Notes: generated by a model not told the origin, from the sequence alone. A stretch of DNA of 15,277 bases from Desulfovibrio sp. (GCA_022837365.1 JALHHV010000015.1:2165-17441); one strand, 5' to 3'; positions 7,803-15,176 are shown, counted from the stretch's first letter. Program-made: numbers and translations.

Positions 7803-10145
7803 CTAGTCGCTGAGGCCCGGCAACACCACCAACACCTCGTAGCGTTCCTCGTCGCGGTCGAAGGTGGTCCGGCCGATGACCTTGAAGCACTGGTGGTTAT
7901 AGATGACGTCGAAGATCCGCTCCAGGTCGCGGCCGTCCTCGATGTCCACGCGGTATTCGCCGCCCACGCTCCACGGCCCCCACACGGCGGCGTCGCCGCG
8001 CAGGTACAGCGAGTTGATGTCCCTGTCGCGCGACCTGCGGTACTCGTCGATCTGGGCACGCCAGTTGTAGCCCAGCCGTAGCGTGCCCCGTTCAGGGTCG
8101 ATGAGGGCCAGGCTGTGGTCGTGCTGGGTGGAATCGCCGGTGTAAGGAGACCACGCCGTGACGCTGCGCCACGACAGCCAGGCCACCGGGAAGTATTCCA
8201 CCTCGGCCCGGTAGTCGAGCACCGGTCGGCGTTCGTAGGTGTCCAGGTCGTTGTCGCGGTTGGCTTCGCGGATGTCGTAGCCGCTCTGCAGCTTCAGGCG
8301 CAGGAACTCCAGGTAGTCGGTGGCCAGGCTTGGCTCCGCCTCCCCTTCGTCGTTGGCCTTCATCTGCACCACTTCGCGCTTGCGCGTGAACACGTTGGTT
8401 ATGGAGTAGACCAGTTCGTTGCGCGCGCCGATGCGGTCGTCATCGTCGTAGCGGGGGTTGTCGTGCTGGTCCACCAGCGGAAGGTTGTTGTACTCCACGC
8501 GCGGCTGCACCGCATGGCGGATGCCGGTCCAGCGGCTCTGCCCCGCCTGCTCGGCCGACAGCGTGAGCGGCGCGCCCTCCAGGTGGTAGACGCGGGCGAA
8601 TTCGGTGGAGGCCGCCACGTTGTAGTCGGGCAGGGTGCGGCCCTCGCCGGAGGAGTCGCCGCCGTCGCCGGGCAGGCTTTCACGGCGCTCGGTATCGTAC
8701 ACGGTCTGGCGCAGGCCCACGGTGGAAATTACCGAGCCGTACTTGCCGTTCACCGGCAGCACCATCTGCGGATGCACCTCGTGCCGCGCGCCCTGGGTGC
8801 CGTTGCGGCGGTGGAAGTACACCGACTGGGCCGAGGCCTGCACTTCCAGCGGCAACCCCTCGAACAGGGCCCCCCGGTGCAGGTACACGTCGGCCTCGGG
8901 CAGGCGCTGGGGCAGGGAATCCTCCGAGTAGGCCCGGTTGCCGTGGCCCAGTTCCGGGTCCTGGTCGTACCGGCCCCCCAGAGCCACGGACACGCGGTCC
9001 CAGTCGCGGGTCAGCATGACCTGGCTGGTGCGGTAACGGTCGCGTTCGTTGATGTCCCGCCCGAACAGTTCGAACAGGTTGTCGCGCGAATCGCCGAACC
9101 CGCCCAGCCCCCGCTTGAACTCGCGCAGGTAGTTCTGGTCGGACACGAAGTCCAGGTCGCCCTTGAGCCGCCAGCGCGGATCGCCCAGGCGCGTCTCGAA
9201 CATGCCGCGCAGCCAGTACCGCTCGTGGTTGGTGCGGAGCAGGCCGTCATTGCTGTCGATGGGGTCGTCGCCGTCGCTGTCCACCACCTCGTTGTCGTAC
9301 AGCCAGTCGAAGCGCAGCCAGGTGGTCTGGTCGGTGGTGGGCCGGGCGCGGTACTCCACGCCGTGCATGAATCCGCGCTCGGACATGAAGTATTCGTTCA
9401 GGGTCACGTCGCTGGTTTCATCCAGCACCCAGTAGTACGGCTGGTTGTAGTAGAACCCGTCGCGCGAGCTGATGCCGTACTGCGGCATCAGGAAGCCCGA
9501 CTGGCGGGTGCGCTTGGCGGGCATGACGAAATAGGGGGAATAGGCGACGTCGTTGTCCTTCACCTGGAAGTTGGAGCGCCACAGGCGGGCGTAGCCGTCG
9601 ATCTCGACCACGGCCTCCTCGGCGGTGAGCGCCCAGGCCGGGGTGTCGCCGTCGCACACGGTGATCTTGGCGTTGGTGAAGGTGTAGAGGTCGCCCCAGT
9701 TCTTGTCGATGCGCTCGCCCGCGAAGTAGGCGTGGGGGTCGCCCATGAAGATGCGGCCGTTCTTCATCCAGCCGGTGCGGCTGCGCAGGTCAAACTCGGC
9801 CTCTTCGGCGGCGATGTCGTCCTTGCCGAAGTGCACCTCGACGTTGCCCTTCAGGTACACCCAGTTGGTGGTGGAGTAATAGCGGATGTAGTCGGCCTTC
9901 AGGTAGTCCTTGCCGCGCCGCAGGGCCACGCGGCCCTCGGCCTCGATGATCTTGCTGTCGTTCTGCGTGGTGACGGAGTCCGCCGTGAGGTTCCAGGTCA
10001 CCTCGCGGTCGTCCTCTGTGCGCATTTGCAGCACGTTGGGCTGCGCCTGCTGGGCGTGCGCCCCGCCCGCGAACAGGATGCCGGAAAGCAGCAGGAACAC
10101 ATACGCCGCGAACCCGGCGAGCGGGCGGAATCTGCCGTCTGTCAT
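7803..10145 (-). CDS. lptD: LPS-assembly outer-membrane protein LptD
   Basis: LptD is the outer-membrane barrel that, with lipoprotein LptE, inserts lipopolysaccharide into the outer leaflet. The 780-residue precursor opens with a signal peptide (hydrophobic about 9-28, cleavage near AHA-QQAQ). An OstA/LptA-like beta-jellyroll follows (about 45-150: LTADSVTTQNDSKIIEAEG, then GNVEVHF). The barrel domain runs to the C-terminus, with the LptD hallmark PYYWVLDETSDVTLNEYFMS. Only two cysteines occur, about 164 and 753, against four in E. coli; they would match the Cys173-Cys725 disulfide between periplasmic domain and barrel. The ATG at 10145 is preferred over a TTG two codons upstream; the ribosome-binding site is weak. 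Length is near the E. coli protein. Confidence 0.95.
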   Translation of the reverse strand: MTDGRFRPLAGFAAYVFLLLSGILFAGGAHAQQAQPNVLQMRTEDDREVTWNLTADSVTTQNDSKIIEAEGRVALRRGKDYLKADYIRYYSTTNWVYLKGNVEVHFGKDDIAAEEAEFDLRSRTGWMKNGRIFMGDPHAYFAGERIDKNWGDLYTFTNAKITVCDGDTPAWALTAEEAVVEIDGYARLWRSNFQVKDNDVAYSPYFVMPAKRTRQSGFLMPQYGISSRDGFYYNQPYYWVLDETSDVTLNEYFMSERGFMHGVEYRARPTTDQTTWLRFDWLYDNEVVDSDGDDPIDSNDGLLRTNHERYWLRGMFETRLGDPRWRLKGDLDFVSDQNYLREFKRGLGGFGDSRDNLFELFGRDINERDRYRTSQVMLTRDWDRVSVALGGRYDQDPELGHGNRAYSEDSLPQRLPEADVYLHRGALFEGLPLEVQASAQSVYFHRRNGTQGARHEVHPQMVLPVNGKYGSVISTVGLRQTVYDTERRESLPGDGGDSSGEGRTLPDYNVAASTEFARVYHLEGAPLTLSAEQAGQSRWTGIRHAVQPRVEYNNLPLVDQHDNPRYDDDDRIGARNELVYSITNVFTRKREVVQMKANDEGEAEPSLATDYLEFLRLKLQSGYDIREANRDNDLDTYERRPVLDYRAEVEYFPVAWLSWRSVTAWSPYTGDSTQHDHSLALIDPERGTLRLGYNWRAQIDEYRRSRDRDINSLYLRGDAAVWGPWSVGGEYRVDIEDGRDLERIFDVIYNHQCFKVIGRTTFDRDEERYEVLVVLPGLSD

Positions 10146-10152
10146 GCGCAAT

Positions 10153-10177
10153 CCGGATCATCCGGGCAGGCGCCCGG
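10153..10177. other. overlapping hairpins at the lptD translation start
   Basis: Two mutually exclusive stems share bases 10162-10165: CCGGAT/ATCCGG (10153-10158 with 10160-10165) and CCGGGC/GCCCGG (10162-10167 with 10172-10177). They sit 8-32 nt upstream of the lptD ATG and include the only purine-rich stretch that could serve as its ribosome-binding site. A translational switch is possible but unproven. Confidence 0.4.
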
Positions 10178-10251
10178 TTTATGAAGTCACGTGGGTCTCC
10201 GGTCCCCCGGCGCGGCGTGTCGCACCTGGCGCGGCGGGGACGTCGAAGATG

Positions 10252-10280
10252 TTGAATGTCGCGGCGCGAGGGGGTACAAC
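10252..10280 (+). promoter_or_regulatory. candidate sigma70 promoter for alr
   Basis: TTGAAT (10252-10257) and TACAAC (10275-10280) are spaced by exactly 17 nt, each with four consensus matches. Transcription would begin near 10287, giving a leader of about 142 nt before the alr ATG. Confidence 0.5.
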
Positions 10281-10296
10281 CGCTCCCTGCACAATA

Positions 10297-10362
10297 CCGG
10301 GACCGCAGTCGTTTACCATAACTTTCCCGGCAGGAAAAGCCGCCGGGAGCCCCCGGTCCCGG
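10297..10362 (+). promoter_or_regulatory. nested stem-loop in the alr leader
   Basis: CCGGGACCG (10297-10305) pairs perfectly with CGGTCCCGG (10354-10362), enclosing 48 nt. Inside is a second stem, CCCGGC (10326-10331) with GCCGGG (10342-10347). It begins about 10 nt after the predicted start of transcription and ends 66 nt before the ATG. It matches no riboswitch class that I recognise. Confidence 0.45.
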
Positions 10363-10428
10363 CGCCTGCCCGTTCCCCTTCCCGAGCCGTCGCCGGATTC
10401 CCTGGCCGGCCCCGAGCATGGAGCCCGC

Positions 10429-11547
10429 ATGACCATCGCCTACAACAAGCTGTCCGTCCGCGTGCGCCTTGGCGCGCTGCGCCGTAATTTCCAGCGGCTG
10501 CGCCGCATGGCTCCCGCCGCCATGCCGGTGATCAAGTCCGACGCCTACGGACACGGCCTCATGCCCGTGGCCCGCGCGCTGGAAGCCGCCGGGGCCGACG
10601 CCTTCGCCGCGGGCACCGTGGACGAATGCGTCCAACTGCGCGACGGCGGCATTCCCGGCCGCATCGTGGCCCTGCTGGGCGCCACCGACGCCGACGACGC
10701 CGAATGCTGCGTCGCCCGGTCCATCGTGCCCGCCGTGTATTCCGCCGACCAACTGGAACTGCTGGCGTCGCGCGCCGCGCCCGGCCAGCAGGTGGACATC
10801 GCCCTCAAGTTCGACACCGGCATGGCGCGCCTTGGCTTCACCGAGGCCGACCTGCCCGCCCTGCTCGACCGGCTGCACGCCCGGCCCATGCTGCGCCCGG
10901 TGCTGGCCATGTCGCACCTGGCCGTGTCCGACGACCCGGAGCGGGCCGACTTCACCCGGCAGCAGGGCGAAGCGTTCGCCCGCATCCTGGCCGGGGTGCG
11001 CGCCGCCTGGCCCGCCGCGCAGGGTTCGCTGGCCAACTCCGCCGCGCTGCTGGCCCATCCGGAACTGCACTTCGACGTGCAGCGCCCCGGCATCGCCCTG
11101 TACGGTTCCAACCCCTTGCGGGGCACCCCCCAGGCGCACCACGGGGACGGGCTGGAACCGGCCATGGACGTGACCGCGCCCATCCTGCAGGTGCACCCCC
11201 TGCCCGCCGGGCGGTCCATCAGCTACGGGCGCACCTTCACCGCCCCGCGCGGCATGACCGTGGCCATCGTGGCCACCGGCTACGCCGACGCCTACAGCCG
11301 GGGACTTTCCGGCAGGGGGGCCATGACCGTGCACGGCCGCCGCGTGCCCATCCTGGGCCGGGTGTGCATGCAGATGACCGCCGTGGACGTGTCGGACGTG
11401 CCCGGCGTGGCCGCCGGGGATGCGGCCCACCTGCTGGGCGGCCCCGGCGAGGCCCTGACGCCCGACGACCTTGCGGACCTGTGGGGCACCATATCCTATG
11501 AGGTGCTCTGCCTGCTGGGCATGAACCCGCGCACCCACGAGGAATAG
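10429..11547 (+). CDS. alr: alanine racemase
   Basis: Alr interconverts L- and D-alanine with pyridoxal phosphate, supplying D-alanine for peptidoglycan. The 372-residue protein has the usual length and order: an N-terminal TIM barrel with the PLP lysine in VIKSDAYGHG (K36), KFDTGMARLGF (127-137) and RPGIALYGSNP (219-229), then the C-terminal beta domain. The second catalytic base is the tyrosine in ISYGRTFTA (Y266), and GRVCMQMTAVDV (310-321) is the conserved strand near the active site. The ATG at 10429 has GGAG five nt upstream and gives the natural N-terminus; the frame is open farther upstream but not protein-like. It diverges from lptD and ends 115 nt before the rpsF promoter. Confidence 0.95.
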   Translation: MTIAYNKLSVRVRLGALRRNFQRLRRMAPAAMPVIKSDAYGHGLMPVARALEAAGADAFAAGTVDECVQLRDGGIPGRIVALLGATDADDAECCVARSIVPAVYSADQLELLASRAAPGQQVDIALKFDTGMARLGFTEADLPALLDRLHARPMLRPVLAMSHLAVSDDPERADFTRQQGEAFARILAGVRAAWPAAQGSLANSAALLAHPELHFDVQRPGIALYGSNPLRGTPQAHHGDGLEPAMDVTAPILQVHPLPAGRSISYGRTFTAPRGMTVAIVATGYADAYSRGLSGRGAMTVHGRRVPILGRVCMQMTAVDVSDVPGVAAGDAAHLLGGPGEALTPDDLADLWGTISYEVLCLLGMNPRTHEE

Positions 11548-11661
11548 GCGCACGGCGGGACTGGTCCGAGTCGGCCGGAATCTCCCGGAGCCGCCCCCGA
11601 TGCGACCAACCGGGAACCGACCATCCCCGCCCGGCCTTGTCCCGCGCCGCCAACAGGGTTG

Positions 11662-11690
11662 TTGACACCCGCGCGGCCTGCGACTATAGA
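11662..11690 (+). promoter_or_regulatory. strong sigma70-type promoter of the rpsF operon
   Basis: A perfect -35 TTGACA (11662-11667) and a TATAGA -10 (11685-11690) are spaced by 17 nt. Transcription should begin near 11697, leaving a leader of about 57 nt before rpsF. The quality suits a highly expressed ribosomal-protein operon. Confidence 0.85.
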
Positions 11691-11705
11691 CCCTGTTTCT
11701 GCCTT

Positions 11706-11738
11706 GCTCGCCCCCACGTGAGGGGCGGGCCAAAGCCC
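11706..11738 (+). promoter_or_regulatory. rpsF leader with two alternative hairpins
   Basis: GCTCGCCCC (11706-11714) pairs with GGGGCGGGC (11722-11730) through one G-U, with a CACGTGA loop. Alternatively GGGC (11727-11730) pairs with GCCC (11735-11738) around CAAA. Both cannot form together. The AGGAGG ribosome-binding site is at 11742-11747, just downstream. Many bacteria regulate rpsF through an S6:S18-binding leader motif; whether this structure is that motif needs a covariance-model search. Confidence 0.4.
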
Positions 11739-11753
11739 ACAAGGAGGAATCCC

Positions 11754-12059
11754 ATGAGGAAATTTGAAACGCTGCTGCTCCTTTCCCCGGAGCTGGCCGC
11801 GGATGCCCGCGAGGCGCTGCTCGGCACCCTCACCGGCGTCGTCGAGCGTGAACAGGGCAAGATGGTCACCGCCGACCACTGGGGCATGCGCGACCTCGCC
11901 TACCCCGTGCAGAAGCACATGCGCGGCTACTACGTGCGCCTCGAATACCTCGCCCCCGGCGAGGCCGTGACCGAAGTGGAACGCAACATCCGCATCTCCG
12001 ACGGCATCTTCAAGTTCGTTACCGTCAAGCTGGCCGACGCGGTCGAGGAGGTTGCGTAA
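11754..12059 (+). CDS. rpsF: 30S ribosomal protein S6
   Basis: S6 binds the central domain of 16S rRNA as a heterodimer with S18 during small-subunit assembly. The 101-residue protein is of normal length and begins [14 protein letters not shown], with the typical [15 protein letters not shown] stretch and the C-terminal [20 protein letters not shown]. The ATG at 11754 has an ideal AAGGAGG upstream. It is the first gene of the operon; its stop is one nt before the rpsR start, and the rpsR ribosome-binding site (GAGGAGG) lies inside its last codons. Confidence 0.98.
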   Translation: MRKFETLLLLSPELAADAREALLGTLTGVVEREQGKMVTADHWGMRDLAYPVQKHMRGYYVRLEYLAPGEAVTEVERNIRISDGIFKFVTVKLADAVEEVA

Positions 12060-12060
12060 C

Positions 12061-12324
12061 ATGGCCTTCAAGAAGAAGTTCACCCCGCGCCGCAAGTTCT
12101 GCCGCTTCTGCGCCGACAAGGACCTGCCCCTCGACTACAAGCGCGCCGACATCCTGCGCGACTTCATCACCGAGCGCGGCAAGATCATCGCCCGCCGCAT
12201 CACCGGCACCTGCGCCCATCACCAGCGTCTGCTCACCCGTGAAATCAAGCGCGCCCGTCAGATGGCCCTCTTGTTCTACACCGCGGGTCACTCCAGCGAC
12301 GTCAAGAAAAAGAGCCAGATCTAG
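12061..12324 (+). CDS. rpsR: 30S ribosomal protein S18, zinc-binding form
   Basis: S18 is the partner of S6 on the small-subunit platform. The 87-residue protein contains the family core [20 protein letters not shown] and ends in a short Lys-rich tail. It keeps the metal-binding pattern of C-plus S18 proteins: C14 and C17 in KFCRFCADK, then C51 and H54 in GTCAHHQR. Zinc-independent paralogues usually lack these residues, so this protein probably needs zinc. An earlier in-frame ATG at 12052 lies inside rpsF; I prefer 12061 because it gives the normal MAFKKKF N-terminus and has better spacing from GAGGAGG. Confidence 0.97.
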   Translation: MAFKKKFTPRRKFCRFCADKDLPLDYKRADILRDFITERGKIIARRITGTCAHHQRLLTREIKRARQMALLFYTAGHSSDVKKKSQI

Positions 12325-12333
12325 GAGGATGGG

Positions 12334-12837
12334 ATGAAGCTGATCCTTCGTGCTGACGTTGAAAACCTGGGCCGCCTCGGCGACGTGGTGGTGGTGAAGC
12401 CCGGTTTCGGCCGCAACTTCCTGTTGCCGCAGGGCCTGGCCATGCTGGCTTCCGATGCCAACCTGAAGGCGTTCGAACTGGAGCGCAAGAAACTTCAGGC
12501 CAAGATGGACGCCCTGCGCACCGCAGCCTCCGACCTGTCCGCCAAGATCGCGGCCACCGAACTGGTGATCCCCGTTCGCGTGGGTGAAAACGACAAGCTC
12601 TACGGTTCCGTCACCACCGCTATCATCGGCGACGCGCTGGCCGAAAAGGGCGTGGACATCGACCGTCGCCGCATCCTGCTCGACGCCGCCATCCGCACCC
12701 TGGGCACGCACGAAGTGCGCGTCCGCCTGCACGCCGACGTGGTGGCCACCCTGAACGTCAAGGTTGTTGCCGAAGACAAGGTGAGCGATGCCGCAGAACC
12801 CGTCGTGGACGCCGAGCCGGAAACCCCGGCCGAATAG
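12334..12837 (+). CDS. rplI: 50S ribosomal protein L9
   Basis: L9 binds 23S rRNA near the L1 stalk and reaches between neighbouring ribosomes, helping to maintain reading frame. The 167-residue protein has the rRNA-binding N-domain with the family signature GDVVVVKPGFGRNFLLPQG (16-34), a long connecting helix (about 40-75) and the C-domain. The last 20 residues are an acidic, Ala/Pro/Glu-rich tail beyond the usual end. An ideal AGGAGG sits six nt before the ATG, nine nt after rpsR. The tail-coding part overlaps the start of dnaB by 50 nt in another frame. Confidence 0.97.
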   Translation: MKLILRADVENLGRLGDVVVVKPGFGRNFLLPQGLAMLASDANLKAFELERKKLQAKMDALRTAASDLSAKIAATELVIPVRVGENDKLYGSVTTAIIGDALAEKGVDIDRRRILLDAAIRTLGTHEVRVRLHADVVATLNVKVVAEDKVSDAAEPVVDAEPETPAE

Positions 12838-14272
12838 CCGCACCGATTCCGACGCCGCCTCCGCCTACCAGGGCGGGGGCGGCGCTCCCGATCCGACGGA
12901 ACGCGCTTCCGCCGATCTGTTGCGCCGAGTCCCCCCGCACAGCACCGAAGCCGAACAGGCCGTGCTCGGGGGGATTCTGCTTCGCAACTCGGTGCTGCAT
13001 TCCGTGGTCGACACCCTGCGGCCGGAAGACTTCTACCTGCCCGCCCACCAGCAGATCTACGACGCCTGCCTGGAACTGTACCGGCGCAACGCCCCCATCG
13101 ACCTCGTGACCATGGCGGAATACCTGCAATCGCAGAGCCGCCTGGAAGGGGTGGGCGGGGCCGTGTACCTTGCGGAACTGGCCCAGTCCACCATCAGCGC
13201 CGCCAACGCGGAGCACTACTCCACCATCGTGCGCGACAAGTCGTTGCTGCGCTCGCTGATCGGCGCGGGCTCCGAGATCATCAGCAACTGCTACGACGCC
13301 TCGCGCGAGGTGCAGAAGCTGCTGGACGAATCGGAGCAGGCGGTGTTCGCCATCTCTGAGCGGGTCAGCGGCAAGATGTTCCGCAGCGCCAAGGAAATGG
13401 TGAACAAGGTCTTCGAAGACCTGGTGAAGCGCTGCGACCGCAAGGAAGTGGTCACCGGCGTCACCACCGGCTTCGTGCAGTTGGACCAGATGACCTCGGG
13501 CCTGCAACAGTCGGACCTGATCATCGTGGCCGCGCGCCCCTCCATGGGCAAGACCGCCTTCGCCCTGAACATGTGCCTGCGCGCTGCCGTGAACCAGAAT
13601 GTGCCCGTGGCCGTGTACTCCCTGGAAATGTCCATGGAGCAGCTGGTCATGCGCATGCTCTGCTCGCTGGGCAAGGTGGACCTTTCCAAGGTGCGCAAGG
13701 GATTCCTGGACGACGAGGACTGGCAGCGCCTGTACCACGCCGCCGACGTGCTCTCGCAGGCGCCCATCTACATCGACGACACCCCCGCCATCACCACCCT
13801 GGAACTGCGCGCCCGCACCCGCCGCCTGAAGGCGGAACGCGGCGTTGGCCTGGTCATGGTGGACTACCTGCAATTAATGCGCTCCGCCCGCCGGGTGGAT
13901 TCGCGCGAACTGGAAATTTCCGAAATCTCGCGCTCGCTGAAGGCCCTGGCCAAGGAACTGAACATCCCGGTCATCGCCCTGTCGCAGCTGAACCGCAAGG
14001 TGGAAGAGCGCACCAACAAGCGCCCCATGCTTTCGGACCTGCGCGAATCGGGCGCCATCGAGCAGGACGCCGACGTGATCATGTTCATCTACCGTGACGA
14101 CGCCTACAACAAGCGCGACGACAACCCGCGCAAGGGCATCGCGGAAATCATCATCGGCAAGCAGCGCAACGGCCCCGTGGGTGTGGCCGAGCTTGCCTAC
14201 CTGCCCTCGTACACTGCGTTCGAGGATTTGACGTTCGTCCCGCCGCCGCCCTCGGAGGGGTATGGGGATTAG
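12788..14272 (+). CDS. dnaB: replicative DNA helicase DnaB
   Basis: DnaB is the hexameric helicase that unwinds DNA ahead of the replisome, 5' to 3', and recruits primase. The N-terminal domain is recognisable at about 45-150 (RRVPPHSTEAEQAVLGGILL). The RecA-like motor carries Walker A ARPSMGKTAFAL (249-260, K255), the catalytic Glu in YSLEMSMEQL (E280), Walker B VMVDYLQLM (D359), the sensor region IALSQLNRKVE (Q400) and KQRNGPVG (458-465) with the trans-acting arginine. The 494-residue length is normal apart from a 45-residue disordered N-terminal stretch. The ATG at 12788, with AAGGTGAG upstream, lies inside rplI; no better in-frame ATG follows before the conserved domain. No intein is present. 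It ends 44 nt before a strong terminator. Confidence 0.97.
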   Translation: MPQNPSWTPSRKPRPNSRTDSDAASAYQGGGGAPDPTERASADLLRRVPPHSTEAEQAVLGGILLRNSVLHSVVDTLRPEDFYLPAHQQIYDACLELYRRNAPIDLVTMAEYLQSQSRLEGVGGAVYLAELAQSTISAANAEHYSTIVRDKSLLRSLIGAGSEIISNCYDASREVQKLLDESEQAVFAISERVSGKMFRSAKEMVNKVFEDLVKRCDRKEVVTGVTTGFVQLDQMTSGLQQSDLIIVAARPSMGKTAFALNMCLRAAVNQNVPVAVYSLEMSMEQLVMRMLCSLGKVDLSKVRKGFLDDEDWQRLYHAADVLSQAPIYIDDTPAITTLELRARTRRLKAERGVGLVMVDYLQLMRSARRVDSRELEISEISRSLKALAKELNIPVIALSQLNRKVEERTNKRPMLSDLRESGAIEQDADVIMFIYRDDAYNKRDDNPRKGIAEIIIGKQRNGPVGVAELAYLPSYTAFEDLTFVPPPPSEGYGD

Positions 14273-14315
14273 GAACGAGAGTGGGGTTGTTGAGAAGAGA
14301 ATATGGAGAGTGTTG

Positions 14316-14348
14316 CGGGGCTGCCGGAAGGTGGCCCCGTTTTTGTTT
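14316..14348 (+). terminator. intrinsic terminator of the rpsF-dnaB operon
   Basis: CGGGGCTGCC (14316-14325) pairs with GGTGGCCCCG (14330-14339), including two G-U pairs, around a GGAA tetraloop. TTTTTGTTT follows immediately. This is a textbook Rho-independent terminator. Confidence 0.92.
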
Positions 14349-14373
14349 GGGGTATGGGGGAGTGGGAGGGGTA

Positions 14374-14450
14374 GTGCGCGGCTGCACCCGGCTTCTACGA
14401 AGACACGCCAGCGTTATTGAACACGCTCGATCTCGTTATGCCTCCGGCGG
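14374..14450 (+). repeat. 77-bp direct repeat, copy 1
   Basis: This copy matches 14462-14538 at 74 of 77 positions; the differences are at 14378, 14427 and 14432. The offset is 88 bp. It contains CGGCTTCTACGAAGACAC and ends in TATGCCTCCGGCGG. Confidence 0.9.
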
Positions 14451-14461
14451 AGGGATGGGTT

Positions 14462-14538
14462 GTGCACGGCTGCACCCGGCTTCTACGAAGACACGCCAGC
14501 GTTATTGAACACGCCCGATTTCGTTATGCCTCCGGCGG
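14462..14538 (+). repeat. 77-bp direct repeat, copy 2 (tip of the left arm)
   Basis: This is the second copy of the direct repeat. Its portion from 14477, extended to 14540, is the reverse complement of 15175-15238 at 63 of 64 positions. It is closer to the inverted copy than copy 1 is, because it shares the C at 14515 and T at 14520. Confidence 0.9.
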
Positions 14539-14568
14539 GCAAGGGGCCATGAAACGATGGCCCCTTGC
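14539..14568. other. left-arm hairpin, 12-bp stem
   Basis: GCAAGGGGCCAT (14539-14550) pairs perfectly with ATGGCCCCTTGC (14557-14568) around GAAACG. Its counterpart in the right arm is 15148-15176. A second hairpin, CCAGGGG/CCCCTGG with an inner GGC/GCC, follows immediately at 14580-14603 and is conserved in the right arm (15113-15136). Confidence 0.8.
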
Positions 14569-14760
14569 ATCCCCGCGTTCCAGGGGGGCTTCGCCACCCC
14601 TGGACCCCCAACGCTGCATGCGCGGCGTCCCTTCGGCGGCAGCTTCCCTCCGGCGCAAAGCGCCTCCGGGCGATCTGCCGCCGGTGCCGCCAATGCGCAC
14701 AAGACTCCCGCTGGCATGGCAAAGCGAGGGTGCTTTTACCTTCGCCCCCGTTGCGACGCA

Positions 14761-14788
14761 TATGCCGCCGTCAAAGCCCGGCGGCATA
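14761..14788. other. core hairpin, 9-bp stem
   Basis: TATGCCGCC (14761-14769) pairs perfectly with GGCGGCATA (14780-14788) around a 10-nt loop. It lies at the boundary between left arm and core. Confidence 0.75.
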
Positions 14789-14863
14789 CGCTTCTACGCG
14801 CGGAACGTGGTCGTGCGGGTGACACGGAAAAATATTCTCTGCATGATCGTACCTGTTGGTTTG

Positions 14864-14880
14864 GCAAAGGGAACCTTTGC
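14864..14880. other. core hairpin, 7-bp stem with 3-nt loop
   Basis: GCAAAGG (14864-14870) pairs with CCTTTGC (14874-14880) around GAA. It lies near the midpoint of the inverted-repeat element. A second small stem, GCGGC/GCCGC (14881-14885 with 14894-14898), follows. Confidence 0.7.
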
Positions 14881-14899
14881 GCGGCGATACGCAGCCGCA

Positions 14900-14942
14900 G
14901 CCGGAGATCACCGCCGAGGCTTCGCGAGGCGGAAGCTCCGGC
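14900..14942. other. nested core hairpin
   Basis: GCCGGAG (14900-14906) pairs with CTCCGGC (14936-14942), enclosing CCGCC (14911-14915) paired with GGCGG (14928-14932). That makes 12 pairs in two stems. It marks the inner boundary of the right arm. Confidence 0.65.
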
Positions 14943-15147
14943 GTCGCGGATGCGCGCCGCAGAAAGAGCGAAATAACAAGCACCCACCCTCCTTCGCCTT
15001 GCTACCGGGAGCCTTGCGCACATCGCGTTCCCGTTGGCAGATCACCCGAAGGCGCTTTGCGCCGCAGGGAAGCTGACAACGGAAGGAACGCGGTGCAGGA
15101 AGCGTTAGGGGTCCAGGGGTGGCGAAGCCCCCCTGGAGCGCGGGGGT

Positions 15148-15176
15148 GCAGGGGGGCCTCGCTAAAGGCCCCCTGC
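15148..15176. other. right-arm hairpin, counterpart of the left-arm stem
   Basis: GCAGGGGGGCC (15148-15158) pairs with GGCCCCCTGC (15167-15176), with one bulged G and the loop TCGCTAAA. Relative to the left-arm hairpin, the fourth pair changed from A-T (14542/14565) to G-C (15151/15173), keeping the pairing. Confidence 0.75.

Noticed and set aside
8115..10184. Long plus-strand open frame antisense to lptD
   Set aside because: Same cause: high-GC codon bias keeps the opposite frame open. The composition is not protein-like and LptD is complete on the other strand.
14374..14538. CRISPR array
   Set aside because: There are only two direct copies of 77 bp with an 11-bp gap and one inverted copy. 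Unit and spacer sizes do not fit, and no cas gene is present.
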